A stretch of 64,000 nt of DNA from Symbiodinium sp. CCMP2592 (Eukaryota > Sar > Dinophyceae > Suessiales > Symbiodiniaceae). Below are positions 25,301 to 37,700 of this stretch, in pieces (position 1 is the first letter of the stretch; each line of letters starts with the position of its first letter). The notes beneath the pieces were generated by a model. That model ran no database searches and was not told the origin of the DNA. It saw only the letters and a program-made list of their open reading frames with translations. The stretch lies in contig CAJNDT010000313.1 in assembly GCA_905221615.1 (NCBI GenBank), positions 806,001 to 870,000 on the forward strand. Direction: 5' to 3'. The translations under genes were made by a program, and so were the position numbers.

Positions 25301-27371
25301 CCAGTCCGGAAAATCTTTGGGAAGCCGGCCCGGATCTGCCAAGGTCCCCACCACCTTTAAGCGATCCTTTCAAGGGCTCCTCGGAAGGGATCTCTAGGAA
25401 TCCTTATTGGGTTGGTAGGGTTTTGTAGGATATCACTGCGTTTTTGTGGAGTTTTATAGGGTTCTATAGGGTTCTGTAGGATTTTATGGGGTTTGATGGT
25501 GTTTGACAGGGTTTTGTGGTGTTTGACAGGGTTCTTTAGGGTTCCATAGCGCTTGGGGCTTAAGATTTTCTGGTATGATAGGGCTGACTGCAGGGCTTAG
25601 AGTTTTTGTGCTTCGGGTTTAGGTTTTTATTCGGGCTTTGTAAGAGGTTTACTATGCTACCGTGGTTCAGAGTAAAGTCATGACTCCTTTTTCCTGAATA
25701 AGTATATTAATGAGGATCCTGATGTCCAGGTCCCAAAAGAAATGGGCTTTATTAACCGGTGTCCCCATGATTGTACTTACTGTCTGAAGCAGGAAAAGAG
25801 CCAGAAATCTCAAGAATCTCGAGGAAGCACACAGACACCCTCAAACCCTGAAAGCCCCGAGACCTCAGCCCTAAAACAAAAGCCCTGAGCCCTGAAGCCC
25901 TGCCTAAAGTTCAGAGAGAGGGAATGTCGGTATCTCGGAGGCTTGAGTCCGCGAGTACTGAGACCTAAGACATTGCCTCGCAACTCTAGCGAGTTTCCAG
26001 GGGTTTGTACAAGGGGTTTGGAACATCGCAATGCGGGGAGGACAGAGAGTCAGGCAGCCGACCAGCGCTTCTCTGGCTGCACCAGAAACGGTGGTGTAGT
26101 GCTGGTGGCTGAGGGGGCCCTAGTTGTCTGTCTACGGTTGTGAAATTTCATCGGCGCCATGAGACTCCTGTTCGTCCAGGCTGGGTGGGTGGGTGCGTGG
26201 GTGGCGGGTGATCTGCAGCCTTTGTTCTAAAACCGGGCTCGCTTCTCTGCAGCAAGTTGAATTGTGTTGGGTTGCTGTTGTTGTTCTAAATTGGGCTCCG
26301 GTTAGGGTCCTACTCTAGTAGGGACCTGCAAGTACTAGTTACGACGTCTTTACAAGCGAACAACCGTATGTCGGTACATGGCAGGTGGGATCCTTGCATA
26401 AAATCTTACGCTAAATCCTGCTACAAAGACTCCTTGTCGCAGCCCTGAGTTCAACAAAGGGTCATGCAACGGAGCACAGACGGGACGACTTTTTGCAACG
26501 GTACGAACTAAAGCACGACTCATAGGATTTGGGGGTTTAGGTGTTTTGTTTTTGTTGTTACGGTTTAGGCAACATAATTTCGGGGCTAGGGTTTCCGGAT
26601 ACTGTTGAGATGTTCGGACGACACAGGTGCATGTTCGCCTTGCCGTGCCATCTAACTCTGCATCTTAAGCTCGAAAGCTGTTCGGCTTCAGGCAAAACCA
26701 TCCCCAGAACGCAGAAATCCCTGTAAGGCGCCCCTGAAATATGGTAAAAACCTCTCAGTTTGAGTAGCCCTGACATGGAGCTGAGGAGTGGGAGCAGGCC
26801 TGCTTCCGGAGAGGCGAGGAGTCGGCCTCCTTCCGGTAAGGCGGCAGCAGATCGGAGTCGCACCAGTGTCTTGGCATCTCTCTTAAGGGTTTAGGGTTTG
26901 GGTCCCGACTTCACCGTGAATAAGGCTTCTCTGAAGGAACTTGTAGTAGCTGAGAACCGCAGCAGGTGAGCATGTACAAAGTAGCAGTTATAACCTCCTA
27001 TGTTCGGGGCTCGTAGCGTCCTATGTATAGTCTCACCACAATGTTCAACCTTTCTTGCACTTGGGAAAATCGGCAACTGTGCCTTTCGCCCGTTTGCGGA
27101 TAGTTGTCTTCCCTTGTTCTGGCTGCTGAGGGTTTTCTCTCGTCTCTACTACATGTTGGCACCCTGGGATTGATGGCTGATGCTCTGGGCAATGTAGTCA
27201 CACACACACACGCACACATGTATGTAATACAGCTCAATACAATATAACAGAATGCAGATGCGTCTTGAGTATATATATATATATATGTATATACAGATAG
27301 ATAGATAGATGGGTAAGTAGATAGACAGACGGACAGACATATATGTATGTATGTATGTATGTGTGTATGTA

Positions 27372-27415
<44 letters not shown>

Positions 27416-27461
27416 GACAAGCAGATACCGTGCAAAATAAAGAAAAACATTTGTACCCACA

Positions 27462-27494
<33 letters not shown>

Positions 27495-28696
27495 GCACAT
27501 GCCTATACAACACCGTTAGGTGAACAGCCCTAAACCCGAAACAGTTGGCGTCTATTTCCTTGGAGAGCTCGGCACGCAAGGTGGGGCGACGTCCAATCCT
27601 GACGAGTTGGAAGACCTCTATGCAGCTCGGGCAGCCATACAGGTAAACATACACCCCCAAAGGTCCATGCAAATAGTATATGCATCATCCCCAATGTACC
27701 TTTACAGGGACTACTTTAAGGCCACAGTATATACTATTTGGGTACATGGACCCTTGGGGACGGCCAACCGTAAGATTTTCACAGAGACTATAGGGCAAAA
27801 CATCAGCAAACAGGGTGCTCGTTTGGTTGTCTTGTCGGCAACGGCTTCCAGGACTCCTTAGCGGGTGTAAGCTCGATTGCGCACATCGAAACTCACACCC
27901 CGAATCCCCGAAACTCTACGACCCAGACTCTGATCCCCTGCCTTCAGTCAACATTGCTTTGGTGGTTTTGAGCACTCGGTAGCAACCCTGAAACTTCAAA
28001 CGACCGCACACCCTAAACCGAGACCCCTAACTGGCTGATGAGGTTCGTCAGGACCTGCCTAATCTAATTATAAAGGCCCCTACATTACAGTACCATTACA
28101 GGTTCCTTATAGTAGCTTAGGGGTACTTAGAAATTATTTTTAATTTTTGGTTATTATATCCCTAAGAAACCGCTAGAATTCTAATTTTTGCTAGGGTTCT
28201 AACTTCAGTATAGGCAAGCCCCAACCGGCTCATGAGGTTCGTCAGGATCTGCCTATTCATGAGACGCCTCAAGGCCTGGTCTTCGTGGAGGACTTGTCAC
28301 TGATCTTTGGCCGATCTTGAACGGTTTAGGGTTTAGGGGCTTAAGGTTTAGGGTTTAGGGGTTTAAGGTCTAGTTAGGGTTGTTAGGGTTTAGGATGTAG
28401 GGGTTTAAGGTTTAGGGCTTAGGGCTCTTGAAGTCGATGTTCGGTTTTCTCTGGTGGAGTTGCAACAGCACTGGCAAATAGTATTCTTAAAAACGGGTGT
28501 TGGATGAATCGGCGCATGCATGACAAACCATATGTATGTACATATGTAGGTATGTATGTATGTACGTATGCATGTTTGTATGCATGCAGGTATCTACATA
28601 CATATATATGTATATTCATATGTGTACACATACATGTGTTATTAAGATAGCACAACGTATGCGCATCGCATACATGCTAGTATGTGTTTGCATACG

Positions 28697-28727
<31 letters not shown>

Positions 28728-28732
28728 ATAAT

Positions 28733-28766
<34 letters not shown>

Positions 28767-31700
28767 TTTTTGTATGTACGCACTTGTGCTTTCTAGACGC
28801 CTGTTTTGGCGAAGCTTCAACATCCCGCTGGTGTTGGCCGTGGCTTTATCTATTGCTCTATCCAAACCCTATCTGTCTATCTATATACCTACCTATCTAT
28901 CCATCTATCTATCTATCTCTTCATCTCTCTCTCTCTCTCTGGGTCTTATCTCCCTATCTGTCTATCTATCTATTTAACTCTCTAGCTTTCTAGCTATCGA
29001 TCTATGTCTCTATCTACCTCTCTATCTCCATACCCTGCTGCTGATGCCTCCGAAAGCAGCCCAGGATCCCTGTGACAAACATCCGGGAGGCGGCTTCAGG
29101 GTTAGAGATGTAATGTAGAAGCCTAAATAGTTTGCAATATTTTTTTTTTGAGGGGGGGGGGTTCTGAAGATAGTTAAGGTATTGTATAGCCCCCCAAAGT
29201 CCTATTCCGATTTTAAAGGCCCCTTTTTCAATTGGCTCTCGTGCACTCGGGCCTTTAATGAGCTTTGGGGTTTAGGGTTCAGAGTTTTCCTAGGGTGTGT
29301 ATTGGATTTGTTGACGCGGTGTAGGCCTCTGTAGTTCCAGGTACTTTGAGAAATTTCATAGTTTGCTTCTCACCAGTACTTTATGGTTTATGTGCGCATT
29401 TTGGGTTGTATTCCGATTTTCTCATTGCATTTCATTTTAGATACGCGTGCATGGCGAAATCGCTGTGTTCCGCGTCGCGGCTGCCAGGCAACTGAGTCCG
29501 TGTGAGAGAGAGACAGAGGAGTTTCATAGAGTTGCAGGGTGTGGGAGCATGAGAGGTACTTAAATTACCCTGCCCTGGTTTAAACTCAAAACCGGAGCCG
29601 GTCCTTGATTTCTGCTGGCTGGCGAACCTAACTTAACTTGTTGATTATGCAGCTCAAATCTTTGGTCAGCGTCCAATGTGTCGTGATTAGCTTGAAGAGG
29701 TCTTGAGCGTGGCAAACCTGGGTGTGCAGATGCGCGCGACGTTCGCAACTTGACACGAGTTTCAGGGCTTGCGGGTCTTTGCTTTGATGTGGTTAAGTTG
29801 GGTGCGGCCCCCACTCAGTAACAGTTGGATAATATTCATAATATAGATATATGAGGCCCTTAATAGTAGCCCTATTATAGACTGTTACTGTATGGGGGCC
29901 GTACCCAATGGTTAAGGGTTGATTATGAATTGGGCGGCCCCTTTGTGCCCGATTAAAAGGAAAACACAATGCACGAGTCAACAGAGACGCTAGTCCGCTA
30001 GTCAGTCTTTGCAGATTCTCGCTACGCTCTCGGATTTAGAGATGAGGGTGTCTGCTTTCTAAGGGGGTGTGGGCTAGGGGTCAATTCCAGTTGCCGTCCA
30101 CCCTGACAGCTTCAATGCCACACCCTCTGAACTTGAAACCTTGGCCTTAAACCTTGAGCTGCAAAAAACAAGTTGTTGTAGGGTCTCTTTAAAGGAAGGG
30201 TTTTGGTGGATAAAGTTTACTAGGCTACTAGTAAGGCGGCCAAGGTACACCTAGACTTAGACCCTCAACCACAAAAAAGACTAAGACCTCTGAACCCCGA
30301 AAGCCCTAAAACCACATAAATCGTAAACCTCGAGAAGACGAGGAGACGAAACTCAATGCCCGAAGCTCCAGATCGCACACGATCTTCAGTGTGAGCGCCT
30401 TGATTGGCATTTAGGGCTCAATGCAGGGCCCTTCGAAATTGAAACTTTCACGTGCGGAAACATTGCGGCTAGGACCAGGGAATTCGAAGCTTGGAGATTA
30501 GAATTTGGAGACAGTTTAGGTTTGGGGAGTTTAGAGTTTGAGAATTTGAGTAAACGCTAGGGTTTGCCCCAGAAGCCCCAAAGTTCCAAATGCTGCAAAG
30601 CCGTGAGTGCTCTGGATTTAGGGTCTGGGGTTGAGGCTACTGACCTCAGCCCGGAGGATTAGTTTCACAGAATTCGTTTTCCATGCAATAGGCGCGACCT
30701 ACGGTCTCTGAGCATGCGGAATGAATGAGGGTACTGTAAAGCCATGACTCCTCCAGAGCCCCGACCTAACGATCAGCCGCCTGCAATCCGCGACAACTGT
30801 AAGAATGGAGGCCTTGCATATCGCTTCGAAGCCCAATAATCCTTGTAAAACCCTTGAAGGCATTGTGCAGAAGTCGAAGTCCGACCCCAAAAGCGGCGTC
30901 GTCGGCAGTGTCGTCAACTTTGTGGACCTCGCGGGTTCCGAGAGGCACTGGTTACGTTTTCACAGGTTTAGGGTTAGGATTAAGATTTAGGGCGTGTCTG
31001 TGTTTTTGGTTGCTTCTGTGCGTGTGCGTGGGTGTTTTTGGGGAGATGCCTATATGTATAACAGTATGTATATCAGTGTGTATACAATGTGTTTGTTGCG
31101 TACAGTCTACTTTGGCGACCTATAAATTTGTGTAGCATGGGTTTATGCTTTGCATGCATGTATGTTCGTATGTGTGTATGCATGTATGCATGCAGGCATG
31201 GATGTATTTGTGCCTGAGTGTATGTATGTAAGTATGCATGCATGCATGTTTGTATGTGTGTATCTATGTATGTATGTATGTATGTGTACTCATGTATGTA
31301 TGTATGTATGTATGTATGTATGTGTGTATGTATGTGTGTATGTATGTGTGTATGTGTGCATGTTTGTTTGCGGTTGGTAGGCAAGTACGAATGCCATAAA
31401 TCCCAAAAACATAGAGAACCCCCAAACACAGACACACACACACACACTACAAACTACTTACTGCCTGGACGACATACTTGATTGATCAAGGTGTGATCCT
31501 CCAACTGAACTGCGAGACACCACTGTAAGCCCCATAGCCACCGGCCCCTCTAACCCCTCAACCTGAAGCCCTTACCAAGGCTGCAGCCCTTAGTCAACCC
31601 AGGTGCCATCAACGTTGCAAACATGCACAAACCGGGAATTAAACTGAACCACTGACCCCAAGCCCTCCCAATGCCCAAACCCAAGCCCTTAGCCCAGACT

Positions 31701-34700
31701 CTGAGAGCGAGTGGTAAAGCCCTGGTAGGCTGGCGCGCAGCCAGTCGGAAGGAAGGAGGTTTCTTGGCTGCTGCTGAGTTTCAGACGAAAGCGCTGGAAC
31801 GTCAAAGCATGCATGTCTCTTGGGTATGGGGAGCAAGTATTTTCCGATTGAAGCCTCTAGAGATTGACGGACATTTGGTGACTTGCAACAGAAGCTACCT
31901 GAAGGGTCTCTTTTTAGAGGCTGACGTTCCGTTGATAGGGATTCCAAGTTTCTCCGACTGCGTATGTCGTTCTAGCCCCTCGAAATAAGATTCTGACACC
32001 TTGCAGGTTTACCGCTTTGAACCCTAGAAACTCAATTCGCACAATCCCCCATAGTCCCTCCCCAAACCAGGTCTGGGATTCGGCACCGAGGTTTCAGGAA
32101 GCAGTCATCATCAACAGCTCCCTGTCGGCCCTGGGCAAGGCAGGACGAGCTTTGCTTAAGGTGCCAGGGGGGGTTTGGGGGAGAGGAGGGGGTGCTAGGC
32201 CGTTGGCCTAAACCCTCAACCCTAACCGTGAAGTTTAGAGACTTGTTTCGAGTCTCAGGCCTTTCTATTTCGGCCTGTGTGTCGTTTCAAAGAGGGGTTT
32301 TAGAGTTTAAGTCTTCCAGATTTGGTTGGTGCTGTTTAGCTTGTGAAGTTCAGGGGTAGGCACGTGTGTGCGAGTCTGTGTGTGTGTGTGTGTCTTGATT
32401 TTAGGTTTGACACGGGGCACATGGGCGCTCAGAATGATCGTTCAAACAGTGGATTTGTAAAGCTATGTACTCGATACGACCTTCCGAGGGACCTAACCGA
32501 CCTTGTGAACCACCAAGCTCGTATAGTAGCCTGCAAAACTAAAGAACCCTGAAAGGAAGGAAACCCGCCAAAAAAGTAAGGGAGCCCGCAAAGGAACCCT
32601 CAAAAGAACCGGAACCCTTGAAGGACCCTTTACCCCAAGCCCTTTCAGAAACCAAGGAACCTTAAAAGGATCCCTTTGAGGATTCTATTTGGTTAGAGGA
32701 ACCCGTATGGAATTCCTTGTAGGAATCCTTATAAGAACCATTATGGCCCTTTGAAGGATTCCTTAAAGCAAAGATTCCCTCTAAGGATGCAATATGGGGA
32801 ACCACTTTTGAAGGGGGCCCTTTTTATAGAAGCCTCTAATACCCTTTAAAGGGTGCCCTACCATGAAAATCGTATCCCCGAACCCTAAGCCGCTGCCCCG
32901 TGAAAGGTGGTTTTAGCCCTGGCCTCCGACAAAGCGCGGCACATCCCCTACCGCGACTCGAAGCTGACCCGGATCCTCCAGAGCTTGGGCGAAGTTTGGG
33001 ATGTTGGGGTCTTCCAGGGGAGGGGTTGACTTGGGCTTAGGGTTGAAGCTTTAGGCTCTTAGGGGTTTTGTAGGGCTTAAGGTTTTTTGAGTTTTAGGGT
33101 TTAGGGTTCAGGGTGCTATGTCGGAGCTTGGGGTTTGAGCTTGAGTTGTTCCTCGGAGTTGTGCGTAAAGGTTGAGGTTTAGGTTGTGTTAGAGCCGTGT
33201 TCGGGGACACTAGTATACTCTGCGGCATGCTAGGGTGCGGCGGGCATGCTAGTAAGGTTTCTGCTGGTCATGTGGTTGCGTTCGGCCTTCAAACCTTAAA
33301 TTGGCTTGGCTTAAATCCAACACCCGAAACCCCAAAACGCTGGAGTAAATTCAAGCTGCATCAGCTTGTCAAGATTCGCCAAGACAGCTCGCGACGAACG
33401 AGCTGAGAGAACGGTGCTGGTTGGAACGAGCCGGAGGCAAAATCTGGCCGTCCTGGATCTTAAGCAACTAAAACTTGCTCTTGAAGCTGAGCTGCTTCTC
33501 CTTCAGCAAACCTATACCCTAATCCCCCCAGACACACATACACACACACAGTAACAAAAACAAAACAACTGAACCCTAAACCAACCGAAGACAACAGAAA
33601 CCCAGTCCCTAAGCACACCCTGTCCACGCATTGAAGACTTGAGGAATTCTCTGGGTGGTAACTCTTACACCACGCTGCTGACGACCGTCGATCCATCTGC
33701 GGCGAACTACGAAGAGCCCCTTCACGACACAACAGAGTTTAGAAATGCCTCTGCCTCCGGGCTGAGGGCCCGATAGTCGGGTTTATGGGCGTTAGTGCTG
33801 TGCTGAGGCTTCAGGATACATTGGCTTCAGTGGTTTCGGGTTTGCGGCTTAGGGTCTAAAGTTGAGGATACTGGTAAGGTTTGCCAACATCGGGTGGATG
33901 CCACGCACTGCCGCTTCGGGGTTAATTAAGCATAGCGATACCTTCAAGCCTCTTTCAAAGGGGTCCAGATTGGATCGGTCTTGGCTTTCCTACAGGTTTG
34001 TGAGCCTATCAGACTCCAAACCCCACCCATCCTGCGAAAGGAAACTCTACAATCCTGGGGTCAGCTTGTAATCCTCAACCCTAAGAAGCCTTAGATGAAG
34101 CATGTTGGAATCCCAAAACTTGCGGTCAGGGATCGGCTTCCCCCAGGCCCCAAACTCCAAAAGCCTAAAAACCTCAGTCATTTTCAAGCTCCTACGAAGC
34201 TCTTCAATTCGCTGTAAAGATTGTAAAGCCCTTGTAATGCTTTGGTAAAGCCTTCAAGCCCTCGCACGCAACACCCGAAACCATGCAAGAATTCAAATAT
34301 TTTTCTGACTCCCCCAAATCCAATCCAGGTCTCTGAACTCACTCTTCTTTGCAGACCGCTGCCAGAAGCTTGGCAGCGTTTAGGGTTTTGAGTGGTGTTT
34401 ACGGATCATGGCTTACCCTCATCTGGAAACCAAGATCTAAATCCAGCGGCAGCCGAAGAAAGCGGACGACTACAGTAGCTATGCTTTCTCAGGTCATCCG
34501 CGGAAGACACAACAACTAGGTGCACAGACCCCCCTCCAGCAGCCTAAACCCTTTGACCTTAACGACCCCAAAGCCTAAGATTCTGCGTCCTTGCTCGTAC
34601 CGGCAAAGCCTTGTAGACTTAGTAGCTGAGTGGATACACTTTACACTTTTGAGATAATATTACCCACTATAAAACTGAAAGTGTAGACTTTTGGGAGCTT

Positions 34701-37700
34701 ATGAACTCAGCAACTAAGTAGAACACTGAAGCCTTGAAGCCTGGAACTCTAAAGGGTTGCCTGGGTCTGCCTGTCGCTTCCTAAGGAACGTCCAGAACAA
34801 GCCCATTCAAAACGTGGCCAAAGCGGATGCCGAGGGGAATGAAAGGCAGGTTTTCCAAGCTACTGGTAGGGTTTGGGGGTGGTTTAGGGTTTCTGGGCAT
34901 ACGGCTTAGGGCCTGGTGTCCAAGGTCGAGGAGTTCTGGGTTTGGCGTTTTCCATCCAGCGAAAAATTCGATGGTCGGGAATGCGAGGAGTGCCACAATG
35001 CATCAATTGGACTTTGTTTCTAAGACGTGCCGGCCAACAAGCTCTCGCGGGTCAATCGCGAGTTCCAAGCGGCGCGGAATGGAAGCAAGCAACGACAGGC
35101 CATGCGCGATTGAGTGCGGTCGCGTGCGAATCACTACAGGCGGCAACACCGCAAAGCCCTGCATCCGCATTGCCGCGCCAAGAGCAACGGCAGTGCTTCG
35201 GCGCCCAGCGGCTTGTTGCCACGCAAACTCCTGGCAGGGATGTGAGCCAAGCTCGTGGACCGGCTTCGGGTTGCCCGCTCTGAGTTCCACGGGTGGTGGG
35301 CCATTCCGGGCAGCTTCGTCCACATCTTCGGTCAGCACGGTCAGCGCTTAGTGAGTGCCCAGTCTCCAACACAAAGGGAGTCGGAGGCGGAGGCGCAGGG
35401 GACGACGGGAGGACGCTTTGAGGAGCTCGACGAGTGTGCGAAGTAGGATCAGGCTGACTGACTTCTTAACTACGTAGCAAGCTTGGTCATGCCTACAGTG
35501 TCCACGTGCCGCGCAACCACGGTGACAGCGACAATAGCATTCAGCAAGATCAAGCCTCCTTCTGCGACAATGTTCTCTAAGTAGCAAAATGCTGTTCCGC
35601 ATACTGTAGAACTGCAACTATAATGCGTACCTTGGGAGCCATCTCGGCAGAAGACCGGCAAAGATTGAAACAACAGATTATGTGCGACGCTTGTCGATCA
35701 GCTGTCTTTAGCACACTCCAAGACCTTCGAACTGCCATGACTTGCAGGATCGTGAGGCTGCCGTGCTTGCGTGTGCCTGAAACTGACACCGGTGCAGTGG
35801 CCAACAATTGAACAAGAGGTGCTGAAGGCAAGCACTGTCAGGATTGAGTCGACTCACAGAGATCGACCGCACCTGACTGGCGCCTGATAAGCCCAAGCAG
35901 CCACCTGCCATGTGAATTCTGAACCCCTCAATCCTCCCTCCTCGACCCTTCCTAAACCTGTTTGTCTCGGAGAGGATGCTGTGGTGTTGACCGACATCGG
36001 GTTGAGCAGTTTATCTTGCCTACTCGACCTCGTGTGGGATGATTGCCCTTGTTGGTTTCCTGTTTGCCGTTAGTTATGTAACTGAGGTTTGTGTGTGATG
36101 CTCTTCTTTCAGTTTTGAGTTTCGGGTTTTGGAGATCCCGGGCCGGCTGCAGCGTTTTCGGGCTCGGAGTCTTCGGCTCTGAGATGTCAGGGTTCCCTTG
36201 CACGTTGCTACTATGTTTGTTGCTTGAACCCCGTTGTTTCCGTGGGCTAACCTAGCCGGGCATTACGCACCTAAAGTATAAAGCCTCTTTGAAGCTCCTA
36301 TACAGCCCCATCAAAAAGCATGCAGATCTCAACCTTTTTGTAAGCACCGCGGGTAAAACTGCATAGAAACCTAAAACAAATATGTCGCAACTTGTAAAAC
36401 AAATTACAAAAAAGCTCGTAAAAGCCTACACAAAGACGCAAACACCATAGACGCGCCATGAAAGCATACAAGAGAATCATGCACATCCCAACCGTTTTTC
36501 AAAACAACCCTAAACCCTAAAGCAGGCAGATCTCCAAGTTGACCCTGGAGATTGTGAACCTGAAGCACCAGTTGGAGGTTGCGGGTGCAGCCGTTGGGCT
36601 CCTTGGACCCCTTTTTTGCCGCAATCCTAGCTGACTCTCTTTCGGGTTGGGGTTTAGGGCCTTATTGGGTTACTAGAAGGGTTCCTTTAAAGGGCTCTAT
36701 AAGGGTTTGGAGTTTCCGAAAATTAGGGGTACCTTATGCTGGGGGGCCGTAGAAAAAAGGAGCCTACTATTTAGGGTACTATTTTGGGGTCCCCTACTTT
36801 CGGAAACTCCCAGATGACTCTCTTTAGGGTTCGGGCTCCGGGGCTGAATTCGGATTGTGATCGACTTTGGGGTATTCAACGAACTTTGGGGTATTGGGCT
36901 GCTACCCGGTAACCGACTCAATGCTACTCGAAGGCTGGAACCAAAACCTCAAACCTTAAATCCTACATCCGTAGACTCGAAACCCCCGCAACACCAAATC
37001 CCAAAACACCAAACTTCAAACCCCAACATAGACCTTCAGCCCCGAACCTCTAAACCCCCAACCCCCCTCCCCGACCAGTCGGACCTCTCCTCCTAGGCCG
37101 GGAGCGCCAGGAGGGCAGCCAGGGGCTGGCCGTGCACCTGTGGGAGTATCCGGTGTGACGCTTGCTGGGATTTTTGTGTTGCGTTGAGTTGCCTTAGATT
37201 TTCGCAAATGGGCGTGTAGTGGCATGTTTGTAATTATAGGGTTTTAACAGGGTTTTTCGGCAGGTAGAGAGGGGTTGATAGAAACCCTGAGAATGCCTTG
37301 CTGTCCAAGGAAGAGCATGCGTAGCCAGCGCAGCATGCGGTCCGGCGTGGGACAGATGTCCATGGTCCCTCGGCGTAATACGGAAGCCTAGCTAACTTGT
37401 AGGTCGGACATCCTTGTCGGAGTTCGGTGATTATGTATAGAATATTGGTACGACCATTGTAAAACTTCAAGCGTCAAGCACTTGTGGGAAACCATATCTC
37501 CAAAAACTACAAAATTTGAAACCGTAAGCCGGGGCGCTAAACATCAACCCTTCGACACGACTCCCCAAAACAGCAAGTCCTTAATCTTAAAGCCCGAAAG
37601 CACCAAGCATCGCGAAGCCTTCAATCCAAGTATGTTAAGCCTTCACACCCAGAAGCATCAAGCTTATCACCCTCTAGGCTCGAACCGCCCAAACCTTAAA

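Noticed and set aside
34342-34380. Exon starting at TTTGCAG|ACC (TAARSLAAF)
   Set aside because: It looks like a good canonical acceptor, but the overlapping frame from 34,329 gives the conserved [11 protein letters not shown] and correct phase.
35040-35110. Kinesin neck-coil exon at 35 kb
   Set aside because: Exon 16 joins exon 17 (36,526) in exact phase and with a family-like neck; the 35-kb sequence would break the frame.
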